64,000 nt of DNA from Fredinandcohnia onubensis (GTDB lineage: Bacteria > Bacillota > Bacilli > Bacillales > Bacillaceae_L), in NCBI RefSeq assembly GCF_031181385.1, contig NZ_JAPSKV010000003.1, positions 1 to 64,000 on the forward strand, in the 5' to 3' direction. The position numbers and the translations under genes were made by a program. This document shows positions 32,009 to 43,332 of this stretch, piece by piece (position 1 is the first letter of the stretch; every line of letters begins with the position of its first letter). The notes under the pieces were generated by a model. That model was not told the origin of the DNA, did no database searches, and worked only from the letters and a program-made list of their open reading frames with translations.

Positions 32009-33343
32009 GTGATTTTGGGGAAAATTTATGTATTAGACACAAATGTATTACTGCAAGATCCCAGAGCAATATATTCATTTGAAGATAATGAGGTCGTTAT
32101 ACCAGCAGTTGTGTTAGAAGAGGTAGACTCAAAAAAACGTTATATGGATGAAATAGGTAGAAATGCAAGGCAAGTTTCAAAACTAATTGATAACTTGCGG
32201 AAAACAGGGAAGCTACACGAAAAAATACAGCTTGAAACTGGTGGAAGCCTAAGGATTGAATTAAACCACAGATCATTTCATGAATTACAAGATATCTTTG
32301 TAGAGAAAACAAATGATAATCGCATCTTGGCTGTTGCCAAAAATCTCTCATTAGAAGAACAAGAAAAAGAAAATGGGAAACAAGTGATTTTAGTTAGCAA
32401 AGATGCACTTGTTCGTGTGAAGGCAGATGCATTAGGATTACAATCTGAAGATTTTCTAAATGACCGTGTCGTTGAGGTAGATCATATATACTCGGGGTTC
32501 CTCGAGATTTATATAAATCGAAACCTACTTGACCTTTTTTACGAAAAAGGGGAGCTTCACGTTACAGAGTTAGTTAACCACCCGTTTTATCCAAATCAAT
32601 TTATCTTATTAAAAGACGCACTTGGAGGTTCTTCATCTGCTATTGGAATAGTCGATAAGACAGGAAAGGTAGTTAGAAAACTTAATTTTAAACAGGATCA
32701 TATATGGGGCATTAAACCTAGAAATGTACAGCAAACAATGGCGTTTGAGCTGTTATTAAGAGATGATATCCCATTGGTAACTTTAATAGGTAAGGCCGGT
32801 ACAGGTAAAACCTTGTTGGCACTTGCGGCTGGTTTGATGCAGACGGAGGATATGGGCAAGTATAAAAAACTTTTAGTCGCCCGCCCGATCGTCCCTGTTG
32901 GTAAAGATATCGGATTTTTACCAGGAGAAAAGCAGGAAAAACTTCGGCCGTGGATGCAGCCAATTTACGATAATCTTGAATATTTATTTAATACGAAAAA
33001 GCCTGGTGAACTGGATGCCATTTTAGCTGGAATGGGTTCGATAGAGGTGGAGGCTTTGACTTATATTCGAGGAAGAAGTATCCCTGAGCAGTTTATTATT
33101 ATTGATGAGGCTCAAAATTTAACCAAGCATGAGGTAAAAACAATCCTCACTAGAGTAGGGGAAAAAAGTAAAATCGTGTTTATGGGTGATACTGAACAAA
33201 TTGACCATCCATATCTGGATGAATACAATAATGGGTTAACATATGTGGTAGAGAAGTTTAAGGACCAAAAAATAGGTGGGCATATTCGATTAGTAAAAGG
33301 AGAAAGATCTGGCCTTGCCCAATTAGCTGCAGATATTCTTTAA
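32009..33343 (+). CDS. ylaK: PIN-PhoH family protein (YlaK/PhoH2)
   Basis: N-terminal PIN domain (YVLDTNVLLQDP) and PhoH ATPase (GKAGTGKTLLALAAG, IIDEAQNLT). Start may be TTG at 32015. Confidence 0.9.
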   Translation: MILGKIYVLDTNVLLQDPRAIYSFEDNEVVIPAVVLEEVDSKKRYMDEIGRNARQVSKLIDNLRKTGKLHEKIQLETGGSLRIELNHRSFHELQDIFVEKTNDNRILAVAKNLSLEEQEKENGKQVILVSKDALVRVKADALGLQSEDFLNDRVVEVDHIYSGFLEIYINRNLLDLFYEKGELHVTELVNHPFYPNQFILLKDALGGSSSAIGIVDKTGKVVRKLNFKQDHIWGIKPRNVQQTMAFELLLRDDIPLVTLIGKAGTGKTLLALAAGLMQTEDMGKYKKLLVARPIVPVGKDIGFLPGEKQEKLRPWMQPIYDNLEYLFNTKKPGELDAILAGMGSIEVEALTYIRGRSIPEQFIIIDEAQNLTKHEVKTILTRVGEKSKIVFMGDTEQIDHPYLDEYNNGLTYVVEKFKDQKIGGHIRLVKGERSGLAQLAADIL

Positions 33344-33400
33344 ATAATGAAGCCTGTCATGTTTCCTCCATTAAAAGGGTTATTGACAGGCTCTATTCTC

Positions 33401-33515
33401 ATGCCTAGTTCCAGCGCCTAGCTCCTCGAGGCAAGATTCACCCCTCCTGCGGCGGCCATAGTCTCCTCGTCGGGGTTCCAGCGCTAGTCGGGGCTGAGCA
33501 AGGCGCTTACATTTT
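33401..33515. repeat. dispersed intergenic repeat (GC-richer, Bacillaceae-type) copy A
   Basis: TCCAGCGCCTAGCTCCTCGAGG...CCCCTCCTGCGGCGG...TCCTCGTCGGGGTTCCAGCGCTAGTCGGGGCTGAGCAAGGCGCTTAC. Shares an 18-nt core with 61367-61384 (17/18). Confidence 0.75.
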
Positions 33516-33521
33516 TCTGAA

Positions 33522-34013
33522 TTATTCAAGGATAAAACGAGTTATATGTTTTATTGGATTCTCACGGTTTGAGCCATCTCCAAAATAAAAATGGACAGGA
33601 CCATCTTCACGTAATGGTTTACCTACATTTGAAAATCCAAGGATAGCATCATATGCTTCACTTAGTGGTATCGTTGTTTCTTGTTCTTTTTGTACGATTT
33701 TTAGAGTTGTAGCATCTTCTAGTGGTTCTGCATTTTTAATAAAATCACCAAATGGAATACCATATGTACCAGTTAGTATTTTTTCTTTTAAAAACTTCTT
33801 TTCTGTTTTAAGAGTAGGAGGGTAAATCGCACCTTCGCGTATTTCTCTATCCCAATGCTTTGAAACTGACTTTGTGTATTCGCTTAAATCTTCTTCAACT
33901 TTTTGATTTGAATCGAAATATGTAAGTAAATCTACTCTACGATCATCAAAAATCCACACACTAGGATCAAGTGTAATGTTATACTTAGTCTTTCCTTCAA
34001 TCATAATAATCAT
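33522..34013 (-). CDS. ylaL: YlaL-like conserved protein
   Basis: Likely start at internal Met (MIIMIEGKTKYNITLDPSVWIFDDRRVDL). Lies between ylaK and ylaN. Confidence 0.7.
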   Translation of the reverse strand: MIIMIEGKTKYNITLDPSVWIFDDRRVDLLTYFDSNQKVEEDLSEYTKSVSKHWDREIREGAIYPPTLKTEKKFLKEKILTGTYGIPFGDFIKNAEPLEDATTLKIVQKEQETTIPLSEAYDAILGFSNVGKPLREDGPVHFYFGDGSNRENPIKHITRFILE

Positions 34014-34234
34014 CGATAAATCATTCCTTTCATACACATTATAGAGGTTTTGAATCGTAATAGGAAGTATCAGCACTTTTATTATGGGAGTGAAACCTGA
34101 TAAATGCCTAATTGTTAATTAGTTCCATTTTAAAGAATACTAGTCTTTTCTATTTATTCTTGCAATTTTATTGTATACAGGTTAATATTTATAGATAGGA
34201 TTAGGTATCGCTTCGCAAACGGAGGGGTTATGAA

Positions 34235-34516
34235 TTGACTTCAGAGATTTCGGTGAATCATCGTGATAAAGCACTGTCTTTACTTCAAGCAGATGCTGAA
34301 AAAATATTAAAACTTATCAAAGTCCAAATGGATAATTTAACAATGCCTCAATGCCCATTATATGAAGAAGTGCTGGATACGCAAATGTTCGGATTATCCA
34401 GAGAAATTGACTTTGCAGTAAGATTGGGATTAATAGAGAGCAATGAAGGTAAAGAGCTCATCTCAAAACTTGAGCGTGAATTATCCGTTCTACATGAAGC
34501 TTCCACCCGAAAGTAG
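34235..34516 (+). CDS. ylaN: YlaN (UPF0358) family protein
   Basis: TTG start. [35 protein letters not shown]. Confidence 0.88.
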   Translation: MTSEISVNHRDKALSLLQADAEKILKLIKVQMDNLTMPQCPLYEEVLDTQMFGLSREIDFAVRLGLIESNEGKELISKLERELSVLHEASTRK

Positions 34517-34537
34517 GAAACTTATAGATAAATTAAC

Positions 34538-34577
34538 TCAAATTATCATGACTTTAGGATAATTTGAGTTTTTTTAT
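34538..34577 (+). terminator. Rho-independent terminator
   Basis: AACTCAAATTATC-ATGACTTTAG-GATAATTTGAGTTTTTTT. Confidence 0.85.
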
Positions 34578-34748
34578 AATTTGGGTTTACAGCTTACAAA
34601 ATTTACAGTATTTTTTTATAAAAGGATTTGACTGAAATATAGGTTAATAGGTTATAAGATTAAAAGAAAATACAGGTTTTTTGCATTATATATTGCAAAT
34701 ATATAGTACAATAAATTATTATACCTTGTATTTAGAGGAAGATGCCCA

Positions 34749-35966
34749 ATGCTCAAGAAAATTTTAAAATCATATGATTATACTTTAGTCCTTGCTGTTT
34801 TTCTTTTATGTTCTTTTGGACTAGTCATGGTCTATAGTGCAAGCATGGTCATTGCCTCAGCCCCTAAGTTTGGAGAAAACCCATCATTCTTTTTTGATAG
34901 ACAAAGGATGGCCTTACTAGTAGGTGCAATTGCATTTTTTGTAACCATGATTTTACCTTATAAACTATATGCTACAAAAAAAATTCTTCTATTAATTGTC
35001 CTAGGTTCAGTTGCAATGCTTTTATTAGTATTCGTCGTTGGACATACAGCCAATAATGCACAAAGCTGGATCATGGTTGGTGCAAGGGGAATTCAGCCCT
35101 CCGAGTTTACCAAGCTAAGTGTTATTATTTATCTTGCGGCAGTCTATTCTAAAAAACAATCATATATCGATCAATTTGATAAGGCTGTCATGCCACCTAT
35201 CATATTCACCCTATTTATTTGTATTACAGTTGCCATTCAGCCCGACTACGGTACAGCATTTATTATTGGTTTAATTGCCTTAACTGTTATCGTATGTTCA
35301 GGGATGGGCATTAAAAGCTTAGGGAAATTAATGTTGCTAGGTCTCATCACCGCTGTACTATTATCACCGGTTATTTTCTTTCTATCAGATGAGATTTTTT
35401 CCCAAGAGAGAATTGGTCGGTTTGTAGGATTTTTAGACCCTTTTGGGGAAGCGGAAGATGATGGACATCAATTAGTTAACTCTTACATTGCTTTAGGAGC
35501 TGGTGGTTGGAAAGGCCTTGGCCTTGGACAAAGCATCCAAAAGTTTAATTACCTTCCTGAAGCCCATACCGATTTCATTATGGCAGTTATTGCAGAAGAA
35601 TTAGGTTTATTTGGAGTCTTATTTGTATTATTATTGTTAGCATATATTGTTTTTCGAGGATTCCAAATTGCTAGAAAATGTACTGACCCATTTGGTAGTT
35701 TACTAGCAGTCGGTATATCATCCATGGTTGCCATTCAAACTTTTATCAATTTAGGTGGTTTGACGGGCCTTATTCCAATTACGGGAGTTACATTGCCATT
35801 TATTAGTTATGGAGGATCATCATTATTGTTATTACTGGCATCTATGGGGATTCTAATCAATGTTTCGATGTTTACAAACTATCATTCTATGTATAGTACA
35901 AAAGAAAAGAAGCCACAAGATCAACCAGCTCGTACTTATCAAAAAAACTATGTCTCTTATAGATAA
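34749..35966 (+). CDS. ftsW: FtsW/RodA/SpoVE peptidoglycan glycosyltransferase
   Basis: VMVYSAS, GARGIQPSEFTKL, PITGVTLPFISYGGSSL. Confidence 0.93.
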   Translation: MLKKILKSYDYTLVLAVFLLCSFGLVMVYSASMVIASAPKFGENPSFFFDRQRMALLVGAIAFFVTMILPYKLYATKKILLLIVLGSVAMLLLVFVVGHTANNAQSWIMVGARGIQPSEFTKLSVIIYLAAVYSKKQSYIDQFDKAVMPPIIFTLFICITVAIQPDYGTAFIIGLIALTVIVCSGMGIKSLGKLMLLGLITAVLLSPVIFFLSDEIFSQERIGRFVGFLDPFGEAEDDGHQLVNSYIALGAGGWKGLGLGQSIQKFNYLPEAHTDFIMAVIAEELGLFGVLFVLLLLAYIVFRGFQIARKCTDPFGSLLAVGISSMVAIQTFINLGGLTGLIPITGVTLPFISYGGSSLLLLLASMGILINVSMFTNYHSMYSTKEKKPQDQPARTYQKNYVSYR

Positions 35967-36020
35967 CTATTATCTATATGTTGATGATAAATTAACGTTC
36001 ATATTTAAAGGAGGATTTAT

Positions 36021-39000
36021 ATGGAGAAACGCATCAAGAAGGTACTAGTTGCCAATCGGGGAGAAATCGCAATACGTGTATTCAGAGCTTGTACGGAGTT
36101 GCATATTCGTACAGTCGCAATATATTCGAAGGAAGATGCAGGCTCATATCATCGTTATAAAGCTGATGAGGCTTATTTAGTTGGTGAAGGAAAAAAACCA
36201 ATTGATGCATATTTGGATATTGAAGGGATTATTGAAATCGCAAAAGAAAATGACGTAGATGCGATTCATCCAGGTTATGGATTCTTATCTGAAAATATCG
36301 ATTTTGCGAGAAGATGTGAAGAAGAGAATATTATTTTCATAGGACCGAAATCCTCTCATTTAGATATGTTTGGAGACAAGGTAAAAGCTAGACATCAAGC
36401 GGAAAAAGCGGAGATCCCAGTTATTCCTGGTAGTGATGGCCCTTTGAAAAACTTAGAAGAGGCAATACGATTTGGAGAAGACCACGGTTATCCTGTTATT
36501 ATCAAAGCATCTCTTGGTGGTGGCGGACGTGGAATGCGTATTGTCCGTAGTAAGGCTGGATTAAAAGAGTCATACGAACGTGCTAAATCAGAAGCTAAGG
36601 CTGCATTTGGTAATGATGAAGTGTATATTGAAAAGCTTATTGAAAATCCAAAGCACATTGAAGTCCAAATTATTGGTGACAGTCAAGGAAATATTGTTCA
36701 TCTATATGAACGTGACTGCTCTGTTCAAAGACGCCACCAAAAAGTTGTTGAAGTAGCGCCAAGTGTATCTTTATCAGAGAAATTGCGTCAGGACATTTGT
36801 GATGCTGCTGTTAAATTAATGAAAAATGTTCAGTATTTGAATGCTGGAACTGTTGAATTCCTCGTAGCGAATGATGAGTTCTACTTTATTGAAGTAAACC
36901 CACGCGTACAGGTTGAACATACAATTACAGAAATGATTACAGGAATTGATATTGTACAGACACAAATCCAAGTTGCTGAAGGTCATTCAATACATAGTAA
37001 TGCGATTGGCATTCCAGCACAAGAAGATATCAAAACCCATGGGTATGCAATTCAATCCCGTGTTACAACAGAAGATCCATTAAATAACTTTATGCCTGAC
37101 ACAGGGAAAATTAGTGCTTATCGAAGTGGTGGCGGATTTGGTGTTCGTCTTGATGCAGGAAATGGATTCCAAGGTGCAGTTATCACACCATATTATGATT
37201 CGTTATTAGTTAAGTTATCTACTCAAGCCTTAACATTTGAACAAGCTGCATCCAAAATGGTCAGAAACTTGAAGGAATTCAGAATCCGTGGAATTAAAAC
37301 CAATATCCCGTTTTTAGAAAATGTTGTTAAACATGAAAAATTCTTATCAGGAGAATACGATACATCCTTTATTGATTCTTCACCTGAGCTATTTATTTTT
37401 CCTAAACCAAAGGACCGTGGTACAAAAATGCTTTCCTATATCGGAAATGTAACTGTCAACGGCTTCCCTGGTGTCGAAAAGAAAAGAAAACCAGTGTTTG
37501 ATAAGCCGTTTTTACCAAAAGTAAAACATACGGAACCAGTACCTTCAGGAACCAAACAAATTCTAGATCAACATGGTCCAGAAGGTGTAGTGAATTGGGT
37601 AAAAGAACAAAAACAAGTTCTCTTCACTGATACTACTTTCCGTGATGCTCACCAATCACTACTTGCAACTAGATTTAGGACAAATGATATCAAGCATATT
37701 GCAGACCCAACTGCAAGATTATTACCAGAATTATTCTCACTTGAGATGTGGGGTGGAGCAACTTTTGATGTGGCGTATCGTTTCTTAAATGAAGAACCAT
37801 GGGACCGTCTTGCAACATTACGCAAACAAGCACCAAATATTTTATTCCAAATGTTGCTTCGTGCATCGAATGCGGTTGGTTACAAAAACTACCCAGATAA
37901 TCTAATTCGTGAATTCGTAAAAGAATCAGCTGAATCAGGAATCGATGTATTCCGTATATTTGACAGCTTGAACTGGGTTAAAGGTATGACACTTGCTATC
38001 GATTCTGTTCGTAACAATGGAAAAATTGCAGAAGCTGCGATTTGTTACACAGGTGACATAACAGATCCAACACGTTCAAAATATGACCTACAATATTACA
38101 AAGACTTAGCAAAGGAGCTTGAGCAATCAGGTGCACATATGCTAGGTATTAAGGATATGGCAGGATTACTTAAGCCTCAGGCGGCTTATACTTTAATCTC
38201 TGCATTGAAGGAAACAGTTTCAATTCCTATTCATTTACACACACATGATACTAGTGGTAATGGATTATTTACGTATGCAAAAGCAATAGAAGCTGGTGTT
38301 GATATTGTTGACGTAGCAGTGAGCTCAATGGCTGGCCTTACGTCTCAACCAAGTGCAAACTCATTATTATATGCATTAGAAGGTACAGAAAGAAAACCTG
38401 AACTTTCTGTAACAGCATATGAAGAGATTGCTCGTTATTGGGAAGGTGTTCGTAAATACTATCACGATTTTGAAAGTGGGATGACTTCGCCACATACTGA
38501 AATCTATCAGCATGAAATGCCAGGTGGACAGTATAGTAACCTTCAACAACAAGCTAAGGGAGTTGGCCTCGGTACAAGATGGGAAGAGGTTAAAGAAATG
38601 TATCGTCGTGTAAATGATATGTTTGGAGATATTGTTAAAGTAACTCCTTCTTCAAAAGTAGTTGGAGATATGGCGCTCTACATGGTTCAAAACAATCTCA
38701 CTGAAGATGATATTTATGAAAGAGGAGAAACACTAGATTTCCCTGATTCAGTAGTTGAACTCTTTGAAGGATTTTTAGGTCAACCGCATGGTGGTTTCCC
38801 TAAGGAACTTCAACGAATTATCCTTAAAGGACGCGAACCAATTACTGTTCGCCCTGGAGAATTACTAGAGTCTGTTAATTTTAGCGAGATAAAAGATACA
38901 TTAACGCATAGCTTACACCGCGATGTAACGAATAAAGAAATGATCTCTTACGCTTTATATCCAAAGGTATTTATGGATTATCAAAAAATGTTTGAGCAAT

Positions 39001-39461
39001 TTGGAGATATTTCAATGTTAGATACTCCTACTTTCTTTTATGGAATGAGACTTGGAGAAGAAATTGAAGTAGAAATTGAACAAGGAAAGACATTAATTGT
39101 TAAACTTGTTTCAGTAGGTCAAGCTCAACCAGATGGTACAAGGGTTATCTATTTTGAATTGAATGGTCAGCCTCGTGAGGTTATCGTTCAAGATACGAAT
39201 ATCAAATCAACAGTTGTTGCAAAGCTAAAAGCTGATCGCGATAACGAAAACCATATTGGCGCAACAATGCCAGGAACTGTGATAAAAGTACTAGTAGAAA
39301 AAGGTGACAAGGTGAATAAAGGGGACCATCTCATGATTACGGAAGCCATGAAGATGGAAACTACTGTTCAAGCACCTTTCACTGGAATAGTGAAGGATAT
39401 TCACGTTGCAAACGGTGAAGCTATTCAAACAGGTGATCTCTTACTTGAACTTACAAAATAA
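36021..39461 (+). CDS. pyc: pyruvate carboxylase
   Basis: Biotin carboxylase, carboxyltransferase (FTDTTFRDAHQSLLATR) and biotinyl (EAMKMET) domains; 1146 aa. Confidence 0.97.
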   Translation: MEKRIKKVLVANRGEIAIRVFRACTELHIRTVAIYSKEDAGSYHRYKADEAYLVGEGKKPIDAYLDIEGIIEIAKENDVDAIHPGYGFLSENIDFARRCEEENIIFIGPKSSHLDMFGDKVKARHQAEKAEIPVIPGSDGPLKNLEEAIRFGEDHGYPVIIKASLGGGGRGMRIVRSKAGLKESYERAKSEAKAAFGNDEVYIEKLIENPKHIEVQIIGDSQGNIVHLYERDCSVQRRHQKVVEVAPSVSLSEKLRQDICDAAVKLMKNVQYLNAGTVEFLVANDEFYFIEVNPRVQVEHTITEMITGIDIVQTQIQVAEGHSIHSNAIGIPAQEDIKTHGYAIQSRVTTEDPLNNFMPDTGKISAYRSGGGFGVRLDAGNGFQGAVITPYYDSLLVKLSTQALTFEQAASKMVRNLKEFRIRGIKTNIPFLENVVKHEKFLSGEYDTSFIDSSPELFIFPKPKDRGTKMLSYIGNVTVNGFPGVEKKRKPVFDKPFLPKVKHTEPVPSGTKQILDQHGPEGVVNWVKEQKQVLFTDTTFRDAHQSLLATRFRTNDIKHIADPTARLLPELFSLEMWGGATFDVAYRFLNEEPWDRLATLRKQAPNILFQMLLRASNAVGYKNYPDNLIREFVKESAESGIDVFRIFDSLNWVKGMTLAIDSVRNNGKIAEAAICYTGDITDPTRSKYDLQYYKDLAKELEQSGAHMLGIKDMAGLLKPQAAYTLISALKETVSIPIHLHTHDTSGNGLFTYAKAIEAGVDIVDVAVSSMAGLTSQPSANSLLYALEGTERKPELSVTAYEEIARYWEGVRKYYHDFESGMTSPHTEIYQHEMPGGQYSNLQQQAKGVGLGTRWEEVKEMYRRVNDMFGDIVKVTPSSKVVGDMALYMVQNNLTEDDIYERGETLDFPDSVVELFEGFLGQPHGGFPKELQRIILKGREPITVRPGELLESVNFSEIKDTLTHSLHRDVTNKEMISYALYPKVFMDYQKMFEQFGDISMLDTPTFFYGMRLGEEIEVEIEQGKTLIVKLVSVGQAQPDGTRVIYFELNGQPREVIVQDTNIKSTVVAKLKADRDNENHIGATMPGTVIKVLVEKGDKVNKGDHLMITEAMKMETTVQAPFTGIVKDIHVANGEAIQTGDLLLELTK

Positions 39462-39465
39462 TCAC

Positions 39466-39496
39466 AGAAGCCCCAAGTATATACTTTGGGGCTTTG
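39466..39496 (+). terminator. Rho-independent terminator
   Basis: AGCCCCAAGTATATACTTTGGGGCTTTGTT. Confidence 0.75.
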
Positions 39497-39538
39497 TTAC
39501 GCAAAAAAACCGAGGAGAGCATCCTCGGATTTTTTGAC

Positions 39539-40516
39539 TTATTGAACTGTAATTGTTTGATTTGCATTTATAGATTCTTCATTCGCTTTTTCTGCCTCTG
39601 TTCGTAATGTCATCTCATTTTTCTTGCTTCTTGAAGATAATAGAATAAAGTAACTAAATACCCCAAATAAACAAGCAATAAATAAAGCGTGTGCTAGAGA
39701 AATAAATAGATTTAGTCTGGAAAAAATAATGACGGCCCCTGAAGCAACTTGAATCGACACTAAACCAAGAGCAATCATCCAGCCACGATATAGAACTTTT
39801 TCGTGCTTATAATGCTTGTAAATGCGAATGAAAAGGGTCAATACCCAAATAAATAATACACCAGCTAATGCTCGGTGCCCCATTTGAACCCATTCGTGGA
39901 TTTGAGTGGGAAGGCCAATATTGTTGTAAGTACACACAGGCCAATCAGGACAAGCAAGTGAAGCGCCAATATGTCTCACGAGTGCACCAGTATATACAAC
40001 AACTAAACTATAAATAGTAATGGCATAAAATTGAGTTCGTAGTTTGCTGTCTATCACAAGTGAGTCGGCATCAAACTTTTTATCAATCTCGAAAATAAGC
40101 AGCGTCAACAATAGTACGGATGCAAAGGAAATGAGCGAAATTCCGAAATGAAGGGCTAGTACTATATCAGATTGTCCCCACATAACTGCTGCAGCACCAA
40201 TCAGTCCTTGTAATACTAAGAAAAAGAAGGATATAAATGCTAAAAATTTCGTTTCTCTGATGTGACCGATTGCTTTCCAAGCCCAAATAGATAAAGCTAA
40301 TACTAATATCCCCACAACTCCAGAAACAACTCTATGGCTTAGTTCAATGACTAATTCAAACGTTATTTCTTCAGGGATTAACTGTCCATGACATAAAGGC
40401 CATGAATCTCCACAACCAGCTCCTGATTCTGTTTTTGTTACAAGCGCACCACCGATTAACACAAATAGCATACCGATCGTTGTTAAAACCGATAACCATT
40501 TTAATGAACGGCTCAA
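39539..40516 (-). CDS. ctaA: heme A synthase
   Basis: Multi-TM protein with [22 protein letters not shown] and conserved His. Divergent from ctaB. Confidence 0.93.
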   Translation of the reverse strand: MSRSLKWLSVLTTIGMLFVLIGGALVTKTESGAGCGDSWPLCHGQLIPEEITFELVIELSHRVVSGVVGILVLALSIWAWKAIGHIRETKFLAFISFFFLVLQGLIGAAAVMWGQSDIVLALHFGISLISFASVLLLTLLIFEIDKKFDADSLVIDSKLRTQFYAITIYSLVVVYTGALVRHIGASLACPDWPVCTYNNIGLPTQIHEWVQMGHRALAGVLFIWVLTLFIRIYKHYKHEKVLYRGWMIALGLVSIQVASGAVIIFSRLNLFISLAHALFIACLFGVFSYFILLSSRSKKNEMTLRTEAEKANEESINANQTITVQ

Positions 40517-41173
40517 AAAATCACCTTCTTACTTTTATAAAACTATAGCATTTTCTAGTATTCAACTTTACTTTGCAGATATCCCTAAATTCTACCTTTA
40601 TTTTTTACGATATATATCATACCTAAAGAATAGATAAATTTCAAAGGAACACTCTTATCGATATTACACAATTTACGATTTGTTTACAACCCACACGAAA
40701 TCGAAAAAAATTTATTATTGTAGTAAAAAAGGTTGAAAAATATGAAGGAGTTTGCTAGAAATAGATAGGGGAATTGTTTTAAATTTCGACAAGTACCTGT
40801 AAACAATGGATTAACACTATTAATATAGTGATAATAGTGTTTAAATAGCGGTTTTGCGGTCATTTGAAGGTCACAAAAAAGTCATAAATTATTAACGAAA
40901 TGTTCACAAAAAAACTAAAAAATGTGATTTAATATACAGAAAGGGTATTTTTTAATATAATTTATAATATCTACAACATAATAAACTAGATAACATAAAA
41001 CTTGTACTTTTCATACATACCTCACATCTCGAAAACGCTTTATTTTTATAATTGCGTTTTTTAAGATTGAAGATAGTGCAGAATGATGGTATCACATTAA
41101 TTGAAAAGAATGAGGCTGATGAGATTGCTGTTAGCAATGTTTGAAAGTATCGTTAATAAAATAAGGAGGCTTC

Positions 41174-42115
41174 ATGATGACGACGACAAGGTCTGTACTT
41201 AGTGCAGATGAAAAAATACAGAATGAAAAAAATCGTGATCAGGAATATCAAACCACTGCCTATAAGGATTTCCTAGCAATCATTAAAATTGGGATTGTAA
41301 ATTCCAACTTAATAACCGCCTTTACAGGTGTATGGCTTGCCTTGTTCTTTACGGGTCAAAGCTTTTTGCAGGAAATCGATATCGTTATATATGCGCTAGT
41401 TGGTTCTGCATTGGTTATAGCTGGTTCCTGTGCGGTGAATAATTACTATGATCGAGATATTGACCATGTGATGGAACGTACAAAAGTACGTCCAACTGTA
41501 ACCGGTAGAATTAATCCTAAACATGTTTTAGTATTGGGATTAATACTCATACTAATAGGAACTGGATTTCTACTTCTTACTACAGTTACTGCTGCAGTGA
41601 TTGGATTAATTGGTGTTTTCTCTTATATCGTTTTATATACAATGTGGTCAAAACGCAGATATACAATTAATACCGTAATCGGAAGTATATCTGGAGCTGT
41701 ACCTCCTCTTATTGGGTGGGCAGCGATTGATCCAGACTTACACGTACTTGCGTGGCTTTTGTTTTTTATTATGTTTATCTGGCAACCGCCTCACTTTTTA
41801 GCACTTGCGATGAGACGAGTTGAAGAATACCGTGCAGCAGGAGTTCCTATGTTGCCGGTTGTACACGGGTTTGCAATGACAAAGAGACAAATCATGATTT
41901 GGGTACTTTGTTTGCTTCCACTTCCTTTTTATATGTTTTCTTTAGGCGGCATATTTGTAATAATTGCAACCGTCCTAAATATCGGTTGGTTAGTCCTTGG
42001 TATTAGTGGTTTTAAAAAGAAAGATGATATCAAATGGGCAAAACAAATGTTTGTATACTCGCTTAACTACTTAACGATTATGTTTGTAACAATGATAATC
42101 GTTACATTAGTGTAA
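41174..42115 (+). CDS. ctaB: protoheme IX farnesyltransferase
   Basis: [15 protein letters not shown]; UbiA family; first gene of cta cluster. Confidence 0.93.
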   Translation: MMTTTRSVLSADEKIQNEKNRDQEYQTTAYKDFLAIIKIGIVNSNLITAFTGVWLALFFTGQSFLQEIDIVIYALVGSALVIAGSCAVNNYYDRDIDHVMERTKVRPTVTGRINPKHVLVLGLILILIGTGFLLLTTVTAAVIGLIGVFSYIVLYTMWSKRRYTINTVIGSISGAVPPLIGWAAIDPDLHVLAWLLFFIMFIWQPPHFLALAMRRVEEYRAAGVPMLPVVHGFAMTKRQIMIWVLCLLPLPFYMFSLGGIFVIIATVLNIGWLVLGISGFKKKDDIKWAKQMFVYSLNYLTIMFVTMIIVTLV

Positions 42116-42223
42116 GTGGGTTTCAAAATATAAATAATTCTTCTCTATCAAGTAGAAGGATTTAATATCTTTATCAATAAAGATAGTAGCAAAATATTAT
42201 TGAAAGAGGGGTTTGATTAAGCT

Positions 42224-43300
42224 ATGAAAAAATGGCTACCAAAAGTGCGCTTGTTCACACTGTTTAGTTTCATGGCGCTGCTGTTAGCAGGGTGTGGGGA
42301 ACCATTCGTTTCTGCACTTACCCCAGCAGGGGAAGTTGCGAAAATGCAGTACGATTTAATGATCCTAGCTACATTGATCATGGTAATCGTTATTGCAATA
42401 GTTACAATTATCTTCGTTATTGCCTTAGTAAAATTCAGACGTAAAAAAGGTGATGAAAACAAGATTCCTAAGCAAGTCGAAGGAAATCACACTTTAGAGA
42501 TCATTTGGACTGTTATTCCAATTCTTTTACTTTTAGTATTAGCAGTTCCAACAGTATCTGCTACATTTGAATTAGCTGACGTAAAAGCAATGGAAGAAGG
42601 AACAAGAGACGAGGATGCAGTAGTAGTTAAAGTAACTGCAAATTTATATTGGTGGGAATTTGAATACCCTGATCATGGTATTGTAACTGCTCAAGAGTTA
42701 ATAGTTCCTACTGATGAAAAAGTATATTTTGAACTTATTTCTTCTGATGTTAAACATTCATTTTGGATTCCAGCTGCTGGTGGAAAACTTGATACAAACA
42801 CAGATAATACAAACAAATTCTGGTTAGAGTTTGACTCTGAAAGTACTGAAGAAGCTGGCGGCTTATTATATGGTAAGTGCGCGGAACTCTGTGGTCCTTC
42901 CCATGCATTAATGGATTTCAAAGTTAAACCAGTTCCACGTGCTGAATTTGATCAGTGGATTGACAATATGGTTGTAGCTAAGGATGCAGAACATGTTCCT
43001 GCAAATGATGTTGCAAAAGCTGGTGAGGAATTATTCAGTGCAAACGGCTGTATTTCATGTCACGCAATTAACCCAGGTGAAAAGCGTCCTACTGCACCAA
43101 GCTTAGCTAACTTTGGGGATCGCTCTAGCATTGCTGGTAAATTAGAATACAACAAAGATAACTTAAAAGATTGGTTAAAGGATCCTGAATCAATTAAGCC
43201 AGGTAACAGCATGACAGGAACTTACGATCACGAAGCTTTATCTGAACAAGATTTAGATGCTTTAGCTGAATATCTAATGGGCCTTAGTGTCGAAGATTAA
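42224..43300 (+). CDS. ctaC: cytochrome caa3 oxidase subunit II
   Basis: Lipobox LLLAGCGE, CuA motif CAELCGPSHALM, C-terminal cytochrome c CISCH. Confidence 0.95.
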   Translation: MKKWLPKVRLFTLFSFMALLLAGCGEPFVSALTPAGEVAKMQYDLMILATLIMVIVIAIVTIIFVIALVKFRRKKGDENKIPKQVEGNHTLEIIWTVIPILLLLVLAVPTVSATFELADVKAMEEGTRDEDAVVVKVTANLYWWEFEYPDHGIVTAQELIVPTDEKVYFELISSDVKHSFWIPAAGGKLDTNTDNTNKFWLEFDSESTEEAGGLLYGKCAELCGPSHALMDFKVKPVPRAEFDQWIDNMVVAKDAEHVPANDVAKAGEELFSANGCISCHAINPGEKRPTAPSLANFGDRSSIAGKLEYNKDNLKDWLKDPESIKPGNSMTGTYDHEALSEQDLDALAEYLMGLSVED

Positions 43301-43332
43301 GATAAGAAATAATTGAATAAGGAGGTCACATT

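Noticed and set aside
40517-41173. Riboswitch or attenuator in the ctaA-ctaB intergenic region
   Set aside because: AT-rich with only small dyads (e.g. ATTGCT-GTT-AGCAAT near 41125) and no terminator-antiterminator pair I could support. ResD/CcpA control is plausible from knowledge of B. subtilis but not shown by a clear site here.
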